Shown piece after piece: positions 33,287-41,757 of a stretch of 64,000 nt of DNA. The translations under genes and the position numbers were made by a program. The notes beneath the pieces were generated by a model. That model searched no databases, was not told the origin of the DNA, and saw only the letters and a program-made list of their open reading frames with translations. Positions within the stretch are counted from its first letter, which is position 1; the number at the start of each line of letters is the position of its first letter. Source of the stretch: Legionellales bacterium (GTDB lineage: Bacteria; Pseudomonadota; Gammaproteobacteria; Berkiellales; Berkiellaceae); assembly GCA_947475765.1 (NCBI GenBank), contig CANJMM010000004.1:1-64000 (forward strand), given 5' to 3'.

Positions 33287-34801
33287 ATGGAAAACTCAAG
33301 CAATCATTATGATCTGGTTATCATTGGGGGAGGCATCAATGGCACGGCTATTGCCCTAGAAGCGAGTGCACGCGGACTAAAAACGCTATTATGCGAAAAA
33401 GGCGATCTCGCAAGTGGCACCTCATCTGCCAGCACTAAACTGATTCATGGGGGATTACGGTATTTAGCTTCCTATGAATTTTCACTGGTACAAGCCTCTT
33501 TACGAGATAGAAACAATTTAGCAAAATTTGCCCCGCATTTAGTCAAGCCTCTAGACTTTTATATCCCTTTTAAACAAAAAAATAGCACTTATTGGAAAAC
33601 GAAAATAGGCCTGTGGCTCTATCGTCATATTGCTCAGACTATTGCTCAGCCTATTGCTCACCCTATTGCTCAGCCAAAACACCCTTTTTTAAACTCAGAA
33701 AGCAATGATTTTTTACATTTTCAAGATTGTTATACCGATGATGCAAGGTTAGTCATAGCTAACGCTAAAAAAGCAGAATCTTTAGGGGCTCAGATCAAAA
33801 CTTATACGCAGTTAATCTCTGCGCAGAAAATACAAAATCATTGGGCATTAATACTACAAAATCAACTTTCGCCCACACCTCCGGAAACCCTCCATACTTC
33901 CCTGGTGATAAATGCCAGCGGACCATGGGTAGAAACTATTCATACAAAATTATTTCAATGTAAAAGCAATTTTAAACTGCAATTAATACAAGGTAGCCAT
34001 CTTCTGTTCCCTAAGCTTTATGAGGGGAATCATGCCTATCTTTTACCGACTCAAGATAATCGCATTATTTTTATTATTCCCTATTTAACTCAATTTAGCA
34101 TGATAGGAACAACTGATCTGGCGCTCGAAACAAATATAAAAAACAATACCAAATTTCAACTCACTCAAAAAGAAATCGATTACTTGATTCAAGAAGTGAA
34201 CCCTTATCTGTCTGAAAAAATCAACGCAACTCAAATCATCCATCACTGGTCTGGTGCTCGTGCTTTACCCATCAGGCTAGGCGACGCTGATCAAAAAAGC
34301 ACTGCTAACCCAAGTAAAATTAGCCGGGAAGTTCAGCTAGAATGGTGTGAAACCGATAAAAATGGCCCTTATTTACTCTCTGTGTGGGGCGGAAAGCTCA
34401 CCACACATCGCAGCCTTGCCATTAACGCAATCAATATGCTGTCAACTAAAATCAAATTAACTTATGCCAGTAAGATTTACTCACACTATTTAAACTCGAT
34501 AAATAACCAGCCTGTTGATTTAAGCAATCTGCTTTCTTCTTATGATTTTTTGCCGCAAAGTCTTAAAAAAAGATGGGTGTTTAGTTATGGCCAAGATTGT
34601 TTGTTTTTTTTAAAAAATTGCACTCAATTAAGCGATCTGGGCAAACATTTTGGCCAAGATTTATACGAAGCAGAAATAAATTATTTAATCCATCATGAAT
34701 GGGCAAAATCATTAGACGATATTTTATATCGCCGAACTAAAATGGGTTTTCTGCTCACACAAGCAGAACAAATGCGATTACACGCTTGGCTCAAACCTTA
34801 A
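33287..34801 (+). CDS. glpD: Aerobic glycerol-3-phosphate dehydrogenase
   Basis: 504 residues from ATG 33287; a TTG 45 bases upstream is in frame but would put the FAD motif unusually far in. The FAD-binding motif IIGGGINGTAIALEASARG starts at about 12, then EKGDLASGTSSASTKLIHGG and LRYLASYEFSLVQASLRDR, diagnostic of GlpD, and WSGARALPIR and WGGKLTTHR later. It oxidises glycerol-3-phosphate to dihydroxyacetone phosphate at the inner membrane and feeds quinones. No glpK/glpF is nearby. A fourfold 12-bp repeat (33629-33676) inserts a Thr/Pro-Ile-Ala-Gln/His repeat in a surface region. Confidence 0.95.
   Translation: MENSSNHYDLVIIGGGINGTAIALEASARGLKTLLCEKGDLASGTSSASTKLIHGGLRYLASYEFSLVQASLRDRNNLAKFAPHLVKPLDFYIPFKQKNSTYWKTKIGLWLYRHIAQTIAQPIAHPIAQPKHPFLNSESNDFLHFQDCYTDDARLVIANAKKAESLGAQIKTYTQLISAQKIQNHWALILQNQLSPTPPETLHTSLVINASGPWVETIHTKLFQCKSNFKLQLIQGSHLLFPKLYEGNHAYLLPTQDNRIIFIIPYLTQFSMIGTTDLALETNIKNNTKFQLTQKEIDYLIQEVNPYLSEKINATQIIHHWSGARALPIRLGDADQKSTANPSKISREVQLEWCETDKNGPYLLSVWGGKLTTHRSLAINAINMLSTKIKLTYASKIYSHYLNSINNQPVDLSNLLSSYDFLPQSLKKRWVFSYGQDCLFFLKNCTQLSDLGKHFGQDLYEAEINYLIHHEWAKSLDDILYRRTKMGFLLTQAEQMRLHAWLKP
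33629..33676 (+). repeat. Four 12-bp in-frame tandem repeats inside glpD
   Basis: Units attgctcagact, attgctcagcct, attgctcaccct and attgctcagcca encode IAQT, IAQP, IAHP, IAQP. Length change by whole units would keep the frame. Confidence 0.9.
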
Positions 34802-36225
34802 CTACAAATTTGATTAGATAAAGCACTCCACTCCTCTCCTTTGCTCGCAACTTCTTCTAATGCACACAAAATTTGTGTGTCTGTCAAGCCAAGGCTCTCG
34901 AGCAATCTAGCTGAAATGTCTGCACTTTCTGCATCCCCTAAATAATGTCTTTTAAGCAACCTATTGGCCAGATACACTAAATTAGAATAAACAACATATT
35001 CTCCTTCAAAATTTTCTTGGTGGTGATTTAAAACAGCCGCATTTACTTCTGGAGGCATTTTCCAAGCCTTCATTAACCAAGAGCCTATTTGTTCATGATC
35101 AATGCCCAATAAATATTTTTCAATTAAACTGGGGTGAATATGCGGATTAAATAAAATCAATTTATTTAAAGTATAAAATTGAGGGGGGAAAACCACCCCT
35201 AGCAATAAATGCCCAAAATTACAGAGTAACCCTGCTAAATACGCTAGGCCTCGAACAGGGCGCAATTTAGCGGGCATGCTATACACTAATTTTTCAACCA
35301 AGGCCCCTGTATAAATAGACGATAACCAATATTTTTTTAATCCTAATGGCCCGTCTTGAGGCACTTTCATAGATTTGCCAACCGCAATCCCTAAAGCTAA
35401 ATTCATGACCAAATCAAATCCTAATACTTTCACTATCGCCATTTCTACCGATGTCACTGTGCCTGAAAAACCATAATAGGGAGATTGTGCCCAACTCATC
35501 ACCTGCGCAGCCAAACTCGGATCTTTTTCTACAATGGCTGCCAAATGTTTTGCTTCCGCCTTGGGGTCTACTCTTAATTTTAAAATCGCATTGGTCATAG
35601 TGGGTATGGCTGGCAACTCAAACGTTTCTTCCAGGCGCCCTTTCATTTTTAAGGCTGAAAATAAATCAGACTCGTGATCTTCGGTTTCTGTTCTATTTTT
35701 AATCTGTTCTAATGAATTGGTAAATTTAACTAAAATATATTTTTGATGAACAGAAAAAAAATCCTCCGACTTAAAGCAAAGATATTGATCTGTACCATTG
35801 AGGTGAAAATAATAAAATGAAAAATGAGATAAGCTTTCGTCTATTACCGCATCTAATTGATAATAATCTGGTAAAGGATAAGTGGGATTCGCATCTTGAG
35901 AGGTAAAAGGCAAAAGCTCCCGCTTCAATACCCCCGCCAATAAAGTATAATCTAACAAATACTCAGCTGGCATTAACACCATGAGCATACCTCGATTATC
36001 TTGTAACACTTTTGCTGCTATTTCCAGCGTATTTTCTTGCTCAAGAAAAGAAATTAACCTTTTTTGAGACAACACGGTATAAGCAATCTTCACTTCTTTC
36101 AAATAGGCAAGAATAGGCGTAAATGGCGCTAATTCTTCAGATAACACTTCAGATGAGGCTTCAGAAAGCCCTTCTTGAGCCTCAATGGATGGTGCTGTGT
36201 TTTTAGCTGTACGTCCAAAAAACAT
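34798..36225 (-). CDS. HDOD-domain signalling protein with N-terminal YbaK-like domain
   Basis: 475 residues. The N-terminal part (about 38-185: ILAYLKEVKIAYTVLSQKRL... VLMPAEYLLDYTLL) resembles the YbaK/ProX tRNA-editing fold seen fused to HDOD in Pseudomonas and relatives, probably without editing activity. The HDOD domain (about 205-400) starts with LPAIPTMTNAILKLRVDPKA, then IVEKDPSLAAQVMSWAQSPYYG, the standard opening, and contains GIDHEQIGSWLMKAWKMPP. HDOD proteins are HD-fold regulators without the metal HD pair, used in stress and c-di-GMP-related signalling. It is divergent from the MFS gene and its start overlaps nothing; the 3' end overlaps glpD by 4 bases. Confidence 0.85.
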   Translation of the reverse strand: MFFGRTAKNTAPSIEAQEGLSEASSEVLSEELAPFTPILAYLKEVKIAYTVLSQKRLISFLEQENTLEIAAKVLQDNRGMLMVLMPAEYLLDYTLLAGVLKRELLPFTSQDANPTYPLPDYYQLDAVIDESLSHFSFYYFHLNGTDQYLCFKSEDFFSVHQKYILVKFTNSLEQIKNRTETEDHESDLFSALKMKGRLEETFELPAIPTMTNAILKLRVDPKAEAKHLAAIVEKDPSLAAQVMSWAQSPYYGFSGTVTSVEMAIVKVLGFDLVMNLALGIAVGKSMKVPQDGPLGLKKYWLSSIYTGALVEKLVYSMPAKLRPVRGLAYLAGLLCNFGHLLLGVVFPPQFYTLNKLILFNPHIHPSLIEKYLLGIDHEQIGSWLMKAWKMPPEVNAAVLNHHQENFEGEYVVYSNLVYLANRLLKRHYLGDAESADISARLLESLGLTDTQILCALEEVASKGEEWSALSNQICS

Positions 36226-36298
36226 ACTTAACCTCTATATAATATAAATAATTCACATGCTCTTAACCATAATCATATCGTTCTTCACTCTCAATAAC

Positions 36299-36313
36299 TT
36301 TAACTCGGTTAAA
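36299..36313. promoter_or_regulatory. Palindrome TTTAAC-N3-GTTAAA between divergent genes
   Basis: A perfect 6-bp dyad with a 3-base centre (tttaactcggttaaa) midway between the HDOD and MFS genes. Possible operator; no regulator can be assigned. Confidence 0.4.
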
Positions 36314-36363
36314 TCTAGTTAGCTAAGCTTATTTTTGCTATTTTAATCTTTAAAAATTTACCC

Positions 36364-36369
36364 TATAAT
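36364..36369 (+). promoter_or_regulatory. Candidate -10 box of the MHS-type transporter gene, leaderless position
   Basis: A perfect TATAAT ends 10 bases before the ATG at 36380. The expected start site would lie about 4 bases before the ATG, and there is no Shine-Dalgarno. A -35 match is lacking. Confidence 0.4.
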
Positions 36370-36379
36370 CTTATCCAGT

Positions 36380-37663
36380 ATGCAAAGACACGATTCCACC
36401 CCTTCTCGATTTAAATTAACCCTTATTGCCTCTCTTGGCACCCTCCTAGAGTGGGCTGAATATACTTTTTATGGTTATATGGCGCTGATTTTAGCCAAAT
36501 TATTTTTTCCAGCCGATAATGCTTTCATTAGCCTCATGAAAACTTTTGGGATTTTTGCAAGTGGCTATTTCATGCGGCCTGTTGGTGCTTATTTTTTTGG
36601 CAAAATAGGCGACTTAAAAAGCCGAACCACGGCATTATTTTACGCCATGATGTTAATGGGGATATGCGGTTTAGGAATAGGCCTGCTTCCAACTTATGAA
36701 ACCATTGGTATTTTTGCCCCTCTTTTGCTCCTATTTTTCAGATTACTACAAGGTATTTCGGTAGGAGGAGAATATAATGGCGCTGGCATTTTTTTAACCG
36801 AACAATTTGGCCAAGAACACCGTTGCTTATCTGGATCTTTTACCAGTATGGCTGCAGCCTTTGGCATGGTCCTAGGAGGGCTAGGCGCCTATTGTGTGAT
36901 GTTACCAGGCATGCCCGAATGGGCATGGCGCGTCCCCTTTCTATTTGGCTCATTGACGGCTTTTCTGGGGCTTTGGCTAAGACGAAGTTTTCTCTCTCCT
37001 CACTTAACGAGGCAATCTCTCACTCCCAAAATAGCGCCTTTAACCCTACCCTTTTTTCTCAAAAAATATGCAGGAAATCTCGCGACTGTATTTAGTATTG
37101 CAGCCTTAACCGGTGTATTTGTTTACGTTAATAATATTTATTTTGTGGTATTTTTAACCAAAAAAGTCGGTTTACTGGTTCATGAAGCGACCTTAGTCGC
37201 CATCTTAGGGGAAACCTTGGTTGCTCTCTTCATTCCTGTTTTTGCTTGGTATGCGGATAAAACCAGCCCTATCAAACTCTATCAATTTGGCCTAATGATG
37301 GTCGTTATTTTTACACCAAGTGTATTTTGGCTCGCACAGCAAGGCAGTCTATCCTTTTTATTAGCCAGTCAGCTTGTTTTTGCACTGTTAAACGCTTTAA
37401 TTAGTGCCCCCTTGGTTTACATGATGGTTCATTTATTTCCATCTGAAATTCGATATAGAAGCATCTCTATTGCTTATAGCCTTGGGGCCGCGCTTTTTGG
37501 CGGCACAGCGCCTATGGTTGCTCAATACCTTCAAACCCAATATGATTGGCTATGGGGTACGCTTTATACGCCGAGTTTATATGTTTGTTTTTTTGCTTTA
37601 GTCACTTACTTTGTAGTGAAAAGCAACCTCTGCAAAATTAACCATTTTCAGCATCCAGGATAA
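36380..37663 (+). CDS. MFS transporter of the metabolite:H+ symporter (ProP/MHS) type
   Basis: 427 residues, 12 membrane helices. LEWAEYTFYGYMALILAKLF, then FASGYFMRPVGAYFFGKIGD and LLQGISVGGEYNGAGIFLTE are the signature segments of MHS carriers such as ProP, KgtP and ShiA. The typical substrates are small organic acids, betaine or proline; this member's cannot be told. There is no ribosome site and a -10 box sits unusually close to the ATG. The next gene (mscS-like) starts 6 bases after the stop, so they are co-transcribed. Confidence 0.9.
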   Translation: MQRHDSTPSRFKLTLIASLGTLLEWAEYTFYGYMALILAKLFFPADNAFISLMKTFGIFASGYFMRPVGAYFFGKIGDLKSRTTALFYAMMLMGICGLGIGLLPTYETIGIFAPLLLLFFRLLQGISVGGEYNGAGIFLTEQFGQEHRCLSGSFTSMAAAFGMVLGGLGAYCVMLPGMPEWAWRVPFLFGSLTAFLGLWLRRSFLSPHLTRQSLTPKIAPLTLPFFLKKYAGNLATVFSIAALTGVFVYVNNIYFVVFLTKKVGLLVHEATLVAILGETLVALFIPVFAWYADKTSPIKLYQFGLMMVVIFTPSVFWLAQQGSLSFLLASQLVFALLNALISAPLVYMMVHLFPSEIRYRSISIAYSLGAALFGGTAPMVAQYLQTQYDWLWGTLYTPSLYVCFFALVTYFVVKSNLCKINHFQHPG

Positions 37664-37668
37664 TTACT

Positions 37669-38160
37669 ATGTTCAATACCGAGTTCGTTTTGTTTGTTTT
37701 GTATTGGGGAAGCGTCTGTACGATTATTGCCGGGGGATTTTGGTTTGCCGGAAAAGTCGCCAGTTCTTTAATCCTCAAACTAGGTAAAAAACAAGGTGAG
37801 CATAACTTAGAAATATATGAATTTTTAGCCAATACCAGCAGAATGACCCTATATGTAATAGGAACCATCACCCTATTGGGCACAATGGGCATAGAAGTTG
37901 GCCCCTTGGTTGCCGGATTAGGATTATCTGGATTTGCCTTAAGTTTTGCCCTAAAAGATGCTTTAGCCAATTTATTGGCTGGCATTATGGTTTTTCTTTA
38001 TAAACCTTTTAGACTGGGTGACGTTATCACCATTGGCACAGATTCAGGAAAAGTAAAAAAAATTAATTTACGCTATACGCACCTAGAAACAGATGAAACT
38101 GAAATATTAATACCCAATGCAAGTTTATTAACCCATAATATTATTATCAAAAAGAAATAA
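37669..38160 (+). CDS. Short MscS-type mechanosensitive channel
   Basis: 163 residues. Three membrane segments (about 5-28, 57-75, 80-110) are followed by the MscS core GFALSFALKDALANLLAGIM and FLYKPFRLGDVITIG, the pore helix and the start of the beta domain, ending at IPNASLLTHNIIIKKK. The C-terminal alpha/beta vestibule domain of E. coli MscS is missing. Such short MscS-like proteins exist, but truncation by the TAA at 38158 is possible because the frame stays open beyond it into dacB. Function by family: release of solutes in osmotic downshock. Confidence 0.85.
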   Translation: MFNTEFVLFVLYWGSVCTIIAGGFWFAGKVASSLILKLGKKQGEHNLEIYEFLANTSRMTLYVIGTITLLGTMGIEVGPLVAGLGLSGFALSFALKDALANLLAGIMVFLYKPFRLGDVITIGTDSGKVKKINLRYTHLETDETEILIPNASLLTHNIIIKKK

Positions 38161-38166
38161 TATATT

Positions 38167-39657
38167 ATTAAAATCATAAAAATTATAAAAATAAAGCCTA
38201 TTTTATTATTTATTTTTTATGTTTTATTTTATAGTTCCCTGCCTTGGTTTGTTGCTCATGGCTTAACCGAAAAAATAACGCAACGCATTCAGGCTTTATT
38301 TCCAAGCGCACACCTTGGCTTGGTTATTTATGATTTAAGGGCTCAGGAATTTATTTATAGCCATCAAGCCAATCACTATTTTACCCCTGCCAGTACGCTA
38401 AAATTATATACCAGCTATGCCGCATTAAGTTATTTAGGCGAACATTACACTTATCAGACTACCTTAAAATTTGACCCAACTAAAATCAATGCAAGTGGTT
38501 TATTAAACGGCGATGTGGTGCTTTCTTTTAGTGGCGATCCCAGTTTTAGCTATCTACAATTAACCCAATTACTCTCTGTACTTAACCATAAAGGCGTTCG
38601 TCAGATAAACGGTAAAATTTTGATTGAAAATCATGGCTTTACTTTACCTTATGAAAGCCCTGGCGCCACATGGGATACTTGGTCTTATTATCCACCTGTT
38701 GCCAGCATCATTTTGAATCAAAATAAGATTCCCGTAAAACTACAACCCAGCACTAAGGTAAATCAGCCTTGCTTAGCCAGTATAATCTCTGATAATAAAG
38801 AGCACGCTCAGATAATATTAACGCATAATATTACGACGGTAAGCAGCGAACAAGCCGAACAAAGTTGTTCATTAGAAGCCCTAGTTCGTATAGATAATAG
38901 CATTCATTTATCTGGCTGTTGGCCAATAAATCAACCCAATTTTATTCAAAATATTAGTGTAGCCTCGCCAGAAAAAGCACTCACTAAACAAATTTTAATT
39001 TTACTCAAAAGCTGGTCTATTCATTACCCCAATCAAAAGCTTTATTTTACCAAAAATGACGCTACTAAGCTGAATACTGATTTGATAGCCTCAAAAAATA
39101 TAGCCACGATTTCTTCTTTGCCTCTTGCGCAATTACTTAAGGTAATTTTAGGGGACTCTGATAATTTATATGCCGATAGTTTACATAAAAAACTGGGGGA
39201 AACCTATTTTGGCATAGGCAGTTATGCTTATGGGGTAAAAGCGCAACACGCTATATTAGCCAAACTCGCTATTCCTATTGAGTTGACCCATCATTATGAT
39301 GGCTCTGGGGTCTCGCGATATAATTTAATTACCCCTAATCAACTCGTTCATTTATTATCACAGATCTATCAAGATAAAAAAAATTACCCTGCCATACTCA
39401 ATGCCTTGCCTGTAGCAGGCATATCCGGTACGCTTAAAAATCGTTTTAACTCGCCGCAAACCAGCATCTGCCGTGAACAATTACACGCTAAAACCGGCAC
39501 GCTGAAAAACATGAGTGCTTTAGCAGGATATTTAACCCTTTCGCCTACTCAGCATTATGCTTTTGCCTTAATGATTCAAGGTGACTCGAATAAAACAAAA
39601 GCGCTTAAGCAAAAAGAAGATATCTTGCTCTCAGAAATTACTCAAATTTTGTCTTGA
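38167..39657 (+). CDS. dacB: D-alanyl-D-alanine carboxypeptidase/endopeptidase (PBP4)
   Basis: PBP4-type, about 496 residues if begun at ATT 38167. The active-site motifs are present: STLK in PASTLKLYT, SDN in GDSDNLYADSL, and KTG in HAKTGTLKNM. It trims peptidoglycan peptides in the periplasm. The start is unresolved. The first ATG/GTG/TTG with the frame is TTG 38320, which would remove the export signal and the first strand. Upstream in the same frame lies a good signal peptide, KPILLFIFYVLFYSSLPWF then VAHG, but no ATG, only ATT/ATA/ATC codons, before the mscS TAA at 38158. The 3' end overlaps convergent mpl by 16 bases. Confidence 0.85.
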   Translation: MKIIKIIKIKPILLFIFYVLFYSSLPWFVAHGLTEKITQRIQALFPSAHLGLVIYDLRAQEFIYSHQANHYFTPASTLKLYTSYAALSYLGEHYTYQTTLKFDPTKINASGLLNGDVVLSFSGDPSFSYLQLTQLLSVLNHKGVRQINGKILIENHGFTLPYESPGATWDTWSYYPPVASIILNQNKIPVKLQPSTKVNQPCLASIISDNKEHAQIILTHNITTVSSEQAEQSCSLEALVRIDNSIHLSGCWPINQPNFIQNISVASPEKALTKQILILLKSWSIHYPNQKLYFTKNDATKLNTDLIASKNIATISSLPLAQLLKVILGDSDNLYADSLHKKLGETYFGIGSYAYGVKAQHAILAKLAIPIELTHHYDGSGVSRYNLITPNQLVHLLSQIYQDKKNYPAILNALPVAGISGTLKNRFNSPQTSICREQLHAKTGTLKNMSALAGYLTLSPTQHYAFALMIQGDSNKTKALKQKEDILLSEITQILS

Positions 39658-41048
39658 AAACGTGATATTAATTTATCATGAATGCCCTCAAAGCCTCCAT
39701 TGCTCATAATTAAAATATGTTCTGTTGGCTTAACGGCCCCATGTAAGGCTTCAATTAAATCATGGACATTGCTAAAAATTTTGGCCGTTATGGCAGGGTT
39801 TTCTGATATTTCTTGAATAACCGACTCTACGGGCCAGGTAATATCTGAGGTTTTATAAATACTCACCGTATCGGCCCCTGCAAAACTTTGTGCCAAGGTA
39901 TGTTGATGTATGCCCATTTTCATCGTATTAGATCGTAAGTCGATACACACATGTATTTTTTGTTTGCCGACTTTTGCTCTTAATCCCTCGAGGGTTAATT
40001 GAATTGCCGTAGGATGATGGGCAAAATCGTCGTATATTTTAATGCCCTGAATGTCTGCTTTGAGCTCTAATCTGCGCTTAACGGATTTAAACAAAGCCAA
40101 AGCTTCCAAAGCAATCGTAGGGGGAACGCCCACCTCATGGGCTGCCGCCATACACGCTATGGCATTCAAGACATTATGTTGCCCCACTAAAGCCCATTGT
40201 GTTTGTCCCATAGACTTGCCCTGATAAAATACCTCAAAACTTGAAGCATCGGCTGACAGCAACCTCACTTGCCAATCTGGATTTAAATTTGAATTTGGAT
40301 TTGAATTCAGTCCAAATGTCGCCTGGCTGCTCCAAATGCCTTTTTGAATGAGCTTTTTCACTTGATCATCTTGAGCAGGATAAATAATTTTACCTTGACT
40401 TGGCACGGTTCGAACCAAATGATGAAATTGTTTTAAAATAGCGTCCATGTTTTCAAAAATATCTGCATGATCAAATTCTATATTATTAATAATCAGCGTC
40501 TTAGGATGATAGTGCACAAATTTTGAACGCTTATCAAAAAAAGCACTATCATATTCATCCGCTTCTACCACAAAAAAATCACTTTGGCCTAAACAAGCCG
40601 ATACCCCAAAATTTTCTGGCACGCCCCCTATTAAATACCCTGGATTATAGCCTGCATAAGATAATACCCATGCCAACATACTCGCCGTCGTCGTTTTACC
40701 ATGCGTGCCAGAAACCGCTAATACCCACCGTTTTTGTAAAACCTGCTCAAGAATCCATTGTGGGCCTGAAACATAAGGCAGCTGTTCATTCAAAATATAT
40801 TCAACAGCTGGGTTACCTCGTGAAAGCGCATTCCCTATAATAATTTTATCTGGTTGAATCTCACGAATCACGGCTGGATCATAACCTTCATATAATCGAA
40901 TATTCATTTGCTCGAGTTGCGTACTCATTGGGGGATAAATAGCCTGATCCGAACCCGTTACCTCCCAGCCTAACGCTCGAGCCAGTAGTGCGACCCCTGC
41001 CATAAACGTGCCGCCAATCCCTAAAATATGTACCCGTCCTTTTGTCAT
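39642..41048 (-). CDS. mpl: UDP-N-acetylmuramate:L-Ala-gamma-D-Glu-meso-DAP ligase
   Basis: 468 residues. HILGIGGTFMAGVALLARAL at the start, the ATP-binding SGTHGKTTTASMLAW near 112, NNIEFDHADIF near 188 and YDDFAHHPTAIQLTLEGLRA near 315 are all Mur-ligase motifs in the Mpl version (GGTFM rather than the GIGGSGM of MurC). Mpl reattaches recycled tripeptide to UDP-MurNAc, saving cell-wall material. It is convergent with dacB, another peptidoglycan enzyme, and its start overlaps the stop of the upstream membrane-protein gene by 4 bases. Confidence 0.95.
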   Translation of the reverse strand: MTKGRVHILGIGGTFMAGVALLARALGWEVTGSDQAIYPPMSTQLEQMNIRLYEGYDPAVIREIQPDKIIIGNALSRGNPAVEYILNEQLPYVSGPQWILEQVLQKRWVLAVSGTHGKTTTASMLAWVLSYAGYNPGYLIGGVPENFGVSACLGQSDFFVVEADEYDSAFFDKRSKFVHYHPKTLIINNIEFDHADIFENMDAILKQFHHLVRTVPSQGKIIYPAQDDQVKKLIQKGIWSSQATFGLNSNPNSNLNPDWQVRLLSADASSFEVFYQGKSMGQTQWALVGQHNVLNAIACMAAAHEVGVPPTIALEALALFKSVKRRLELKADIQGIKIYDDFAHHPTAIQLTLEGLRAKVGKQKIHVCIDLRSNTMKMGIHQHTLAQSFAGADTVSIYKTSDITWPVESVIQEISENPAITAKIFSNVHDLIEALHGAVKPTEHILIMSNGGFEGIHDKLISRFQDKI

Positions 41049-41635
41049 ACAATCTCCTCAAATGGATTGCCAAAAATCATCATGCTCACAATACCTGATA
41101 TAAGAATATAGCCTATTCCTATGCCTATGGCTTTAAAACGTGAGACTTCTAAGCCAAATCTAAAAACATGCCCTATAAAAACAAACATCCAAGCAATCGT
41201 AATATAAATAATCAAAGTAAATAACATCGTGAAAAAATCTGTTTTGATGATACTGGGTATCAAAGACAGCATAAAGTTAATGCTTTCAATCATGAGTGTT
41301 CCCATAATAATCGCCAAAAATAACTTAAAAAATCGATTTGTTTTATGGGTCAATTTTAAAATCAAATATAAAAAAAATGCAAGAAAAAAAAGATTAACCG
41401 ATTTCATCTCGATAGCCAACATAGGGCTAAGCCAAGACTTAAGCTCCGTCACCGGCAATGAAATGGCCACCAAATAAGATAACAGCAAATTCAAGGCTAT
41501 CCCTAAAACCAAATGCCTCCCAGTATACGGCAAAGCCTCGGGGCTAATTTGTAAAGTAGTCAATTGCCATACTTTTTTTAAAAAATCCAAGTGATGCCCC
41601 TTTTTCTCATGTTTCTCATGTTTCTCATGTTTCAC
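41045..41635 (-). CDS. Membrane protein of unknown function
   Basis: 196 residues with five hydrophobic helices (about 45-60, 75-95, 103-125, 133-155, 170-190) after a charged N-terminus. It looks like small Yip1-type membrane proteins (ESINFMLSLIPSIIKTDF), but I do not recognise it with certainty. The start is GTG 41635, and codons 2-10 are a threefold 9-bp repeat encoding KHE. Three out-of-frame ATGs lie inside the repeats. The stop overlaps the mpl start by 4 bases, so the pair is coupled; a role in cell-wall recycling is only guilt by position. Confidence 0.6.
   Translation of the reverse strand: MKHEKHEKHEKKGHHLDFLKKVWQLTTLQISPEALPYTGRHLVLGIALNLLLSYLVAISLPVTELKSWLSPMLAIEMKSVNLFFLAFFLYLILKLTHKTNRFFKLFLAIIMGTLMIESINFMLSLIPSIIKTDFFTMLFTLIIYITIAWMFVFIGHVFRFGLEVSRFKAIGIGIGYILISGIVSMMIFGNPFEEIV
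41606..41632 (-). repeat. Three 9-bp tandem repeats at the start of a membrane-protein gene
   Basis: aaacatgag three times on the minus strand, codons 2-10, encoding Lys-His-Glu. Follows the GTG start directly. Confidence 0.88.
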
Positions 41636-41757
41636 GGCTAATTAAGCACTATTTTCGATTTGCTTAAGGTCACATATCGATTAAACTATAGCAAGATTTA
41701 ATTTTTATAGAAATTTAACTAGCTATATATAAATAGATAATTAGGATAGGTGAGATA

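Noticed and set aside
33629-33676. Possible CRISPR-like or spacer repeat
   Set aside because: The units are contiguous 12-mers in frame within glpD, without spacers or cas genes.
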